This document shows positions 55,865 to 64,000 of a DNA stretch of 64,000 bases, in pieces. Each line of letters opens with the position of its first letter. The first letter of the stretch is position 1. The position numbers and the translations under genes were made by a program. Source of the DNA: Cercis canadensis (taxonomy: Eukaryota; Streptophyta; Magnoliopsida; Fabales; Fabaceae); contig QAOA01006727.1 in assembly GCA_003255065.1 (NCBI GenBank), positions 97,750 to 161,749 of the forward strand. The letters are read 5' to 3'. Below the pieces are notes generated by a model. The model was not told the DNA's origin. It saw nothing but the letters and a program-made list of their open reading frames with translations, and searched no databases.

Positions 55865-57280
55865 ACTGAAGCACTAGAGAAAGAGAGAATCCTTTTCTCT
55901 TTGTCAACAAATTTGATTCTGAGTCCAAGTAATTCTACCAAGTCCACCATTAACCCCCTTTAGAGAGAGAAATTTTTTTTTTTCGAAAGAAAGAGAAAAT
56001 TAGAGAGAGAACTAGAGATTCAGGGACATTAAAGAGAATTAAATTTTCAGAAAGCTAGGGTAGAAAGTAAAATTTCTTACCTTAATCACTTTTGTTGTGA
56101 AATAAAGCCAATATCCATGGTTGTCCTGGAATAAGGGTGGCATTTCCAATGCTCAATTCGGTGAAGATGAAGGGATGGGTTCTGCCTTTTACTCTTGCTT
56201 TTTAGTTTCTATGCCTCTTTATTCTTTTTGTCTCTTACTTGCTTTCTCTAGATTAGCACTATTCCTGTAGCCTTCTCTTGCCTATCACCTTTTCTTTTTT
56301 TACTTTTGCATTGATTTGAGTTTTGACTAAAGCCTATTTGATATTGGGCTGATTTGTCTTTTCTCCTTAATTTATTTCTTTTGCTTACTAAATAGTGGTG
56401 TTGGTCCATTAGTGCCCATTTCCTCTTTCACATCACTTGCTATTATTTGGGCCTTTATTGTTAAGAGCATATGGTGCTTTGTTTGCTGTTGGGCAAGGGC
56501 CAAAATGGGCCATTTGCTTATATGGCATCAGTCTTTTCCTTTTTTAGTTGCTGATTTCCTTTGTAACTATTGGGCTAGGGCCGAAATAGGCCCTTTAGTG
56601 TATTAACTTCAGCTTTCTTTTTATAGGTCTAGGCTAATTGGGTTAAAATCTTGTTTGGTCATATTTTTTTATAGCTGATTGGGTCTGGTCCGAAATGGAC
56701 CAGCCCACCAGGTGCTCTAGTTTTTATTTTCTTCTAGGCCTAATGGTTTTGGGCCACACATTTTTATTTTTATTTTTTTTGCATACTTTTTATTTCTTTT
56801 ATTATTCATTTGGTTTTGGTTTGGGCTCAGTCCAAGTAGGCCAGGTTAGTGTACATTTTTTTTTTATTATTGCTTATTTTGAGTTAGGTTACTTTATTTA
56901 TTTATTTTATTTATTTAAATAGTTTAATTGAAATTAGGAGTAAAATCATATATAATGCATTTTTACATTTATTTAGTTAAATCTGTGCAAATAGCATCAT
57001 AGGCATCTTACTTGTCAATGGAGGAATATGAGCAACTGACCCCCATAGGGGTGGCTCTCCTATCTGCCTGAGGTAAGGATAAGCGCCACTTTAAAAACCG
57101 AAAAGCGTGGGAACAAAGTTGAAAAATTAGGATGCGATTAGATTCATGATAACATAATTTTAACTTGAAAATTTTGAATCTCTTTTAATTTCAGTTTCGA
57201 AAAATAAAAAAATAATTTATCTTTTTGAATCACGCGGACTTTGATTCCTAATTAGGGTACGTGGACATTCGAGGGTGATG
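55091..57280 (+). other. Extra LTR segment with promoter-like TATA, absent from the minus copy
   Basis: A TATA-like ATATAAAG at 55428-55435 is followed by a purine-rich GAGAGAACAACAATAG region (55440-55670). An (AT)20 tract is at 55821-55860, and 55712-56425 matches 20636-21694. The end (57215-57280) again has CACGCGGACTTTGATTCC, echoing the motif at 53860. It could be an LTR of a different Tat element nested here, or sequence lost from the minus copy. Confidence 0.5.
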
Positions 57281-57526
57281 AATCAAGTCCTATTTTGAAT
57301 AATCACTCATTTTTCTTTTGTTTACATTGAGGGATAAAATAAATACAATTTTGGCTATGATTTAATTTGCACAATTAGTTTTAGGTAACCGTCTTTTAGA
57401 CGGGTGTTGTAGGGTGTCTAACACCTTTCCTATACACAATTAGACTTCTAAACCCTCTATAGTTCGTAGATCTAATTTTGAAAGTAAAAGAAGTTTTCCA
57501 ATTATTCTCTGATTTTTTAATACAAT

Positions 57527-57543
57527 TGGTGGTGACTCTAGAG
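57527..57543 (+). promoter_or_regulatory. PBS-like site after the plus-strand LTR
   Basis: TGGTGGTGACTCTAGAG right after the LTR end. The minus-strand copy has TGGTGGCGACTCCAGAG. The tRNA was not identified with confidence. Its presence after what should be a 3' LTR means that a further leader (57544-57616) follows. Confidence 0.6.
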
Positions 57544-57616
57544 TTTTCATTTCAAAAACTAAATCTATTTTTATTTTAGCTATTCACATTTTAGTAACCT
57601 CCGGGTACGTTATGAC

Positions 57617-58077
57617 AAAGAAATTTTGATGCTTAATTCCACGCATTGGAGGCAATCCTCTTAGACTATCATTGGGGAAAACGTTCTCAAATTCCTGTAA
57701 AAGAGACACAACATCATTAGGCAAAGAATGGTCAAGAGTGTTAGCACTAAGACAAGTCTCCTTGTACAAAAGTACAAACATTGGCTGCTTTGAAAAATAA
57801 GTCCTCTTCACCTCACTCCCTTTTGCATAAACACCCAAGTGTTGCTCATATTTTGTCTTAAGGCTTTCTCTTTCTTGGACTCTCTCATTTCTTGTCACTC
57901 CACTTAAGTTTCTGGCCTATTTTCTCTACCTCTTTTCCTTTCAATTTCTTAATCTCTTTTGATCCCTCACCCTCTTTCTTTAATCTTTCTTGATCTAGAA
58001 AGACTTGCTTTGGTGTTAAAGGAACAAGGGTAATAGGTTGCTTGTTCATGGTAAAAGAATACCTATTCGTATACCCA
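57617..58077 (-). pseudogene. Chromovirus protease-RT linker fragment between inverted LTRs
   Basis: Minus strand: NGYTNRYSFTMNKQPITLVP at the right edge is the protease end. A Lys/Glu-rich linker follows, then KRTYFSKQPMFVLLYKE, SLPNDVVSLLQEFENVFPND and GLPPMRGIKHQ, the standard segment before RT. It stops abruptly on both sides at an inverted TTGTCATAACGTAC-type sequence that belongs to the Ogre leaders. It is the same type as the protease at 18068-18874 but a different copy. Confidence 0.85.
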
Positions 58078-58151
58078 TTGTCATAACGTACTCGGAGGTC
58101 GCTATAACGCGAATGACTAAAATAAAAAGAGATTTAGTTTTCGAAATAAAA

Positions 58152-58168
58152 ACTCTGGAGTCGCCACC
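58152..58168 (-). promoter_or_regulatory. PBS-like site after the minus-strand LTR
   Basis: Minus-strand TGGTGGCGACTCCAGAG, mirror image of 57527-57543, followed by a leader up to 58077. Confidence 0.6.
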
Positions 58169-59920
58169 AATTGTATTAAAAATCGGGAATAATTGAAAAA
58201 AAAACCCTTTAATTTTCAAAATTTGGTCTATGAACCAGAGAGGGTTCGAGAGTCTAATTATGTATAGGGAAGGTGTTAGACACTCTATAACACTCGTCTA
58301 AAAGACGATTACCTAAAATTAATTGTGCAAATTAAATCATGGCCAAATTGTATTTATTTTATCCCTAAATGTAAACAAAAGAAAAAATGAGTGATTTATT
58401 CAAAATAGGAAATCATATTGACACAAAATGTAATAGCAGAAAAATTAATTGTACAAAATGTAATGGCAGAGAAATTAATGGCACAAAAGGAAATGACAGA
58501 GAAATTAATTGCATGAAATGTAATGGCTTGAAATATAATGACAAGAAAATTAATGGCATGCAATATAATGGTAGAATGACATAAAATGTAATGACAAAAA
58601 AATTAATAGCATACAATATAATGACAGGAAATTTAATGGCACAAAATATAATGACTAGAAAATTAATGATATGAAATGTAATAGCTTGAAATATAACGAC
58701 AAGAAAATTAATGATACGCAATATAATGACAGAAAAATTAATGGTACAAAATGTAATAGTAGAAAAATTAATAGCACAAAATATAATTACTGAAAAAATC
58801 AATGACATAAAATGTAATGCTAGAAAAATTAATGGCACAAAATGTAATGGCAGAAAAGTTAATAACATAAAATGTAATGGCAGAAAATTTAATGGTACAA
58901 AAATGTAACGACAGAAAAATTAATGAGACGAAATGTAATGGCAGAAAAGTTAATGACATGAAATTTAATTGTGAGAAAATTAATAGCTGGAAAGTGTAAG
59001 AGATGTACCCTATGACATTAAGATGATTCATCTTTGATCTTTTGCAAAGAAAGTTGTTCAATCAAAATTTACTATTTTAAAAGTCGAATCGCTCGTGCGT
59101 GTCTTTTCTCATTTAGAAACTGAACTTCTATCTCTGCTGGATAATTTCTCCTTATTTCCCCAAATGTTTAGATCACACTTTTTTCTAACTATAAGCATTG
59201 AAGAAGACTTCTAACAGATCTTGAGTTTTGCTTGGATTTAGAAGATATCATTCTGAAATCTAAAAACCATGTCAATGTGACATACTTTAAAGAAATAAAT
59301 GAATATGCTATATAAACAATTCACTCACATGTTATTCAAAATCATAACTTAATAATTTATCATGGAGAGCATGTATAACTGAAAGAAGTAAATTCAAAGA
59401 ATTAACCTCTTTTATTTCAAGCAAGAAAGAAAGTGTACAAATATCACAAGATTGAAAACTCAAAGAGATGCTTAACAGAATAAAAATTTGCCCCAGTATG
59501 AGATCTTGGTGAAATTGGACTTGTCCTACCAAGTAGGTGCCTACGTATTCTCGAAGAGGAATCAAAGCTCACGTAGTTCGAGATGAAAGATTCAGAAGTC
59601 ACATAGAACGGACGATTTTGTCCCAGTTGTAGCTCTGTAATTTCCAACTTTATTGATTCTCATATTGCCTTGGATCAAACTTCTACTTGACTGAGACGCT
59701 GTTTATTCTTCTGATGTTGAAATGTATAACTCTTGCTTTCTTATATGCTGAGTTTCCTCCCTTATCTCAAACAACCTTTCCTATTCTCTGTTCATTCTTT
59801 CATTCTTGCATCAACATTCTTGCAGGCTCAAACTCGCATCTAGATCGCCTTTTCAAGTTTTTAATTCAATAAATTTGATTTGAATGCTCTAACTTTTGCC
59901 TAGATTACCTTTTCGAGTTT
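58169..59920 (-). repeat. LTR and 3' UTR of the minus-strand Ogre-like element
   Basis: Reverse-complement relative of 53521-57526 without the 2.2-kb segment. It contains the minisatellite at 58420-58995, GAACTACGTGAGCTTTGATT near 59560, and two GATTGAAAACTCGAAAAGG-type repeats near 59830-59930. Identity with the plus arm is high but with many substitutions, so the two copies are separate insertions or an old inverted duplication. Confidence 0.7.
58420..58995 (-). repeat. 30-bp minisatellite inside the LTR (minus arm)
   Basis: About 19 units such as AGAAAAATTAATGGC + ACAAAATGTAATGGC on the plus strand, the complement of the 54430-55090 array. Confidence 0.85.
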
Positions 59921-59925
59921 TCAAT

Positions 59926-59930
59926 CTAGT

Positions 59931-59977
<47 letters not shown>

Positions 59978-61101
59978 NATTTTCTGACTGCATTAGAATT
60001 TATCGGCTTAGCCAGCTCATGTCCTTCCATATCTGTAAGAATCAAAGCACCTCCAGAGAATGCTTGTTTGACAATGTATGGGCCTTGATGAATTGGTGCC
60101 CATTTTCCCCGTGCATCTTCTTGATGAGGCAAGACATTTCTCAACACTAAATCTTCTAGTTTAAACTCTTGAAGTCAAACATTTTTATTAAATGTTCTGG
60201 CCATCCTTTGTTGATATAGCTGCCTATGATAAATTGCAACTAATCTTTTCTCCTCAATCATATTTAGCTGCTCATATCTAACCCGTGCCCATTCTCATTC
60301 TTCTAGATCAGTTTCCACTAAGACTTGGAGAGAGGGGATCTCTACCTCTATAGGAGTAACAACTTCCATACTATATACCAAAGAATACGACATTGCCCCA
60401 GTCGACGATCGAACCACTATGCGGTAAGCATACAAGGCATATGGAAGCATTTCATGCCAATCTTTGTAGGTCACGACCATCTTTTCCACTATCTTCTTGA
60501 TATTTTTGTTTGCGGCTTCTACTGCTTCATTCATCTGAGGTCTATATGGCAAAGAATTATGATGCTTGATTGTGAATTATCTGCATAATTTTTTTATATC
60601 CGTACCATTCAAATTTAAACCATTGTTAGTGATGATTTTCTCTAGTTGTCCATATCGACAAATGATATTCATCTTAAAAAATCTGGCCACTATATTCTGA
60701 GTCACTTTCGCATAAAAAATAACCTCTACCCATTTTATGAAGTAGTCAATTGCTACTAGAATGAAACGGTGTCCATTGGATGCTTTCAAATTGATTGGAC
60801 CGATGACATCAATTCCCCACATAGAAAATTGCCACGGGGTTGTCATACTGTGCAACATGGACGATGGTACTTTAGTGTAATCAGCATAAATTTGGCACTT
60901 GTGACATTTTCTAACATAACTGATGCAATCTCTTTCCATTGTTGTCTAGTAATAACCCGCTCTTAGAATTTTCCGAGTCATCATATGACTGTTTGCATGA
61001 GTAACACATATTCCTTCATGAATAGCACTCAAAATGTGATTAGCCTCCTTAGCATCCACACATTGTAAAAGTGCTCCATCATGACTTCTTTTGTACAAAA
61101 T
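59926..61101 (-). pseudogene. Ogre/Tat integrase, minus-strand copy
   Basis: Minus-strand pieces in order: zinc finger HEGICVTHANSHMMTRKILR, a stop at about 60949, CISYVRKCHKCQ; core WGIDVIGPI (first D), IITNNGLNLNG (second catalytic D replaced by N), a stop at 60577, then PQMNEAVEAANKNIKKI (E kept) and YALYAYRIVVRSSTGAMSYS. After a stop at 60295 comes the C-terminal domain with HQEDARGKWAPIHQGPYIVK and MEGHELAKPIN. The frame ends in a poly-T tract (59937-59977, N at 59978) that would read as lysines. The D-to-N change alone predicts no integration activity. Confidence 0.9.
59978..59978. other. Single N at the end of a T homopolymer
   Basis: Follows about 40 T at the end of the minus-strand integrase; likely a read-through failure. 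Confidence 0.8.
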
Positions 61102-62676
61102 CTATCCATTCAGAAAGAATCTTAATGCTAGACGTCTGATAGTCTTCCTATCATTTTCATTAGACCCAACTACATATTCTCTGGATTTGATATATTGCAA
61201 GATGTCATAGTACCAAGGGTGACCATCAGGTTCTTCTTCCACATTAGAGTAATAAATCGGTTCGTCCTCTGACTTCACTTGTATTAGTTGCACCATTACT
61301 CCACAATCAAGCTTAGTCATTACTGCTAGTGTGGCCAAAGCATCCACAAATTGATTCTTATCGCGAGATAAGTGAGAAAATGTGATGTCTTCAAATTTCT
61401 TGATTAACTGAATCAAATATTTTTGATACGGAACCAATTTTGAATCTTTGGTTTGCCATTCTCCAGTCACCTGATAGATGATGAGAGCAGAATCTCCAAA
61501 AACATCCAAGGTATCAACTTTTAGATCTAAAGCTACTTGTAGACCTCTTATATATGCTTCATATTCTGCCATGTTATTAGTGCAAGCGAAGTCTAACTTA
61601 ATGGCTATAGGAAATTGCTTTCCTTCTGGTGACATGATTACGGCCCCTATTCCTTGTCCGTGCACATTCACAACATCATCGAAGTACATCTTCCACCTTA
61701 CTTCTTCTTTTTCATTTTCTCCTTCGACTATGAGAATATCTTCGTCAGGAAACTCAAATCTCATGGGTTGATAATCATCTACGGGATTTTCAGCTAAGTA
61801 ATCAGCAATAACACTTCCTTTAATAACCTTCTTTGTCATATACACCACATCATAGTCTGAAAGAACAATTTGCCACTTAGCTAATCTTCCGGAGAGATAA
61901 GGCTTTTCAAAAATGAACTTGATGAGATCCATACGAGAGATAAGCCATATAGTATGGTATAGCATGTACTGCCGGAGTCTACCAACCACCCAAACTAATG
62001 CACAACACATTTTTTCTACCATGACATATATCGTCTCGTAATCAATGAACTTCTTACTCAAGTAATAGATAGCCCTCTCTTTTCTGCCCCCTTCATCATG
62101 TTGTCCTAACACACTCCCCATTGATTCTTGAAGCACGGTCAAATATAGAATGAGAGGTTTTCTAGGTGTTGGAGGTACAAGCACCAATGGGTTAAGCAAA
62201 TATTCTTTGATTCTATCAAAAGCTTCTTGACACTTTTCGTCCCACTCTCCAGGATTATTCTTCCTCAACAATTTAAAGATGGGTTCACAAGTGTAAGTGG
62301 GATTTGAAATGAACCTGGCAATGTAATTAAGCTTCCCTAGGAAACTCTGAACTTCTTTTTCTGATCTTGGGGATGACATCTCTCGAATTGCTGGAACTTT
62401 GTTTGGATCTACTTCAATTCCTTTTTCACTAACAATGAACCTTAACAATTTACCAGAAGTCGCACCAAAAGTGTATTTGTTTGGGTTCAATCTCAGCTTG
62501 TATTTTCTTAGTCTTTCAAACAGTTTTCGAAGCACATTCACATGACTTTCTCCTTCTTTTGATTTAGCCACCATATCGTCTACATAGACCTCAATTTCTT
62601 TGTATATCATGTCATAAAAAAGTGTAACCATGACCCTCTGATAGGTAGCTCCTGCATTCTTCAACCCAAATGACAT
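61102..62676 (-). pseudogene. Ogre/Tat RT (3' part) and RNase H, minus-strand copy
   Basis: 524 uninterrupted codons. It starts within RT at FGLKNAGATYQRVMVTLFYD, followed by the intact catalytic IEVYVDDMVAKS, LRKLFERLRKYKLRLNPNK (intact here, while the plus copy is split at this point), SEKEVQSFLGKLNYIARFIS, ERAIYYLSKKFIDYE and LRQYMLYHTIWLISRMD. RNase H follows: WKMYFDDVVNVHGQGIGAVI (D-G changed to D-D), TNNMAEYEAYIRGLQVAL, FGDSALIIYQVTGEWQ and DKNQFVDALATLA. It ends at a stop before the integrase zinc finger. It is the best-preserved pol of the window. Confidence 0.95.
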
Positions 62677-63411
62677 GACCCTATAACAATAGGTACCTCT
62701 TGTGTGATGAATGTAGTCTTCTCTTTATCTTCATCAGCCATTGGAATCTGATTGTACCCCGAATACTCATCCATGAAAGAATACCGGTGAATCTTGGCTA
62801 TATTGTCAACAAGCACATCTATGTGTGGTAGATGGAAGTCATCTTTTGGACTAGCTTTGTTCAGATCTCGAAAATCCACGCACATTCTTACTCGACCATC
62901 TTTTTTAGGCACCAGAACTATGTTGGCAACCCATTCTGGATAAGTTGATACTTCTAAGAAGCCAACCTCAATCTGCTTAATCACCTCTTCTTTTATCTTG
63001 CTAGACATTTCAGGCCTCGTTCTTCTTAGTTTTTGCTTAACTGGCTTGCAATCTGGATACAATGGAATTTTATGGGAGACAATGTCAGGGTCAAGGCTCG
63101 ACATATCTTGGTAAGACCAAGCAAATATGTCACTATACTCTTTGAAAAGACTAATCATTTCCTTCTTTTCCGGGTTATCAACAATTTTCAATTCTCTCTT
63201 TTCATCTTTTGTACCCAAGTTTATTATCTGAACTTTTTCATTATGGGGAAGTATCGCTTTCTCATATGACTCAACCATTTTTGCAAATCTATCAGAAATA
63301 TCTATGTCTTCATCAAAGCAATAATCGTCTTCACCAAATTTAATATGAGAATTAATTATTGGAGATACAGAAGCTTCAACTTGAGACATTAGATCTATGT
63401 TAGCAAAACTC
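62661..63411 (-). pseudogene. Ogre/Tat RT (5' part), minus-strand copy
   Basis: From the exon start at 63411 (SFANIDLMSQVEASVSPIIN) through SHKIPLYPDCKPVKQKLRRT, YPEWVANIVLVPKKDGRVRM, CVDFRDLNKASPKDDFHLPH and YSGYNQIPMADEDKEKTTF. A frameshift at about 62690 leads into the next frame. All RT motifs A-B up to the shift are intact. The open frame begins at 63518, inside the intron. Confidence 0.9.
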
Positions 63412-63636
63412 CTGAGAATAAATAAGAACATAACAAAAATTACAATGAATAACCGAGTGAAAAATGAATAAGAAGGACAAGAAAAGTAAAAAGAGGTCAG
63501 AATGAATGAAAACTCCATGATAAATCATTTCATTAAATTTTTTAAATAAAACGTGGTCCAATACATAATAAAGATGAAATTCAAATGACTTTGGACATCA
63601 GTCAAAAGAAATAGTTATGGCATAAACAAATATTAC
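63412..63636 (-). other. PR-RT intron with intact splice sites (minus-strand copy)
   Basis: 225 bp. The donor is GTAATA at 63636 and the acceptor TTATTCTCAG ends at 63412. Joining the borders keeps the reading frame from the protease-side ...VVLF through a split glutamate codon into SFANIDL. A T-rich stretch precedes the acceptor. Ogre elements are known to splice an intron at this place. Confidence 0.7.
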
Positions 63637-64000
63637 TCAAAGAGGACCACATCTAGCATCGGTTCCATCTCCCAGTTGTTCAACTTTTCTTCTTCTTTAC
63701 AAGGCCAAATCCAAAAGTTATTCTCATGGCGACCATTCAAAGTGTTCAACATAGGCCTATGATTAGCAACTGGTGAATCAATTGACAGAACGAACGTCTC
63801 TTATAGATGAAGAAATCTTGTCTCTTGACACTTTCTTGGCCATTTCAAAAATTCTTCCATAGACGGCTCATATCCCAATCCTTGCCTGCCTTCATTCTGT
63901 GGAAGAACAACGGGTGCACTGATGCCTTGCAAATTGGGCCCCAAGCCTTTTCCTTTTTGGAATCCACTCTTTTTCATCACTCTGGCCACAACCTGATTAA
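63637..64000 (-). pseudogene. Protease-end G-patch segment, minus-strand copy
   Basis: Minus strand: ARVMKKSGFQKGKGLGPNLQ, then GISAPVVLPQNEGRQGLGYE, a stop at 63801, then sequence matching the plus copy up to the intron donor (NHRPMLNTLNGRHENNF-like). The element runs off the right edge, so protease, gag and ORF1 are outside. Confidence 0.8.

Larger units (their letters stand above)
53521..57526 (+). repeat. 3' untranslated region and LTR of the plus-strand Ogre-like element
   Basis: Two GATTGAAAACCTGAAA repeats (near 53505 and 53565) mark the UTR. From about 53640 the sequence matches the minus-strand copy (59870-58170 in reverse) through GAACTACGTGGACTTTAATT, a minisatellite (54430-55090) and the TCTAACACCTTTCCTATACA block. 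It ends TTTTTAATACAA before a PBS. The exact LTR start is not visible. A stretch of about 2.2 kb (55091-57280) is absent from the minus-strand copy. Confidence 0.65.

Noticed and set aside
57584-57898. The 104-codon frame as an independent gene
   Set aside because: It is the standard segment between protease and RT of a chromovirus, truncated on both sides.

Overview
The window is plant nuclear DNA, most likely from a eudicot (inference; the genus cannot be told). It is almost entirely a nest of Ty3/gypsy LTR retrotransposon remnants. No intact host gene, rRNA, tRNA or CRISPR array is visible. The plant origin rests on Athila-, Tat/Ogre- and chromovirus-type proteins, LTRs with plant-type primer-binding sites, a PIF/Harbinger-like element holding spliced plant gene fragments, and a hAT-like element with CCGAACC motifs.

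Layout. (1) 1-12965: a head-to-tail array of 14 units of about 950 bp. Each carries, on the minus strand, the 3' half of a gypsy integrase plus its 3' untranslated region. The array abuts a decayed RNase H-integrase remnant (12326-13926) that looks like its parent. (2) 13927-20307: an LTR-like sequence (TGTGC...GCACA) split by a complete but internally deleted gypsy element, 14610-19980, with a CTAGC target duplication. A hAT-like element with an 8-bp target duplication sits in its gag. (3) 20309-36103: truncated LTR pieces, then an Athila-like minus-strand element (LTR 34674-36103, tRNA-Asp-type PBS, gag, zinc knuckle, protease, RT scrap, PPT, LTR 27819-29205). Its downstream LTR is followed by a second PBS and leader that runs into a chromovirus integrase fragment. 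Part of this block appears twice. (4) 36104-57617: a plus-strand Ogre/Tat-like element (DUF7745-type ORF1, gag, protease, G-patch, intron, RT, RNase H, integrase, LTR). Its RT is split by a 7.3-kb PIF/Harbinger-like element (43633-50948) holding fragments of a PP2C phosphatase, an MHX-type exchanger and a KDM5/JMJ17-like PLU-1 domain. (5) 57617-64000: a chromovirus scrap, then a second Ogre/Tat-like copy on the minus strand, tail to tail with the first.

Assembly caution. There are nine single Ns. At seven of them the sequence before the N is repeated right after it, as if two overlapping contigs had been joined without merging. The largest case makes 21623-26903 and 26905-32191 the same 5.28 kb twice. 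If all seven are artefacts, the real locus is about 57 kb.

Functionally nothing here looks autonomous. Every pol has stops or frameshifts, and several catalytic residues are changed. The most unusual items are the integrase-derived tandem array, the gene-capturing Harbinger-like element, the PR-RT intron whose splice site survives in one Ogre copy but not the other, and the tail-to-tail Ogre pair whose LTRs carry a 30-bp minisatellite.
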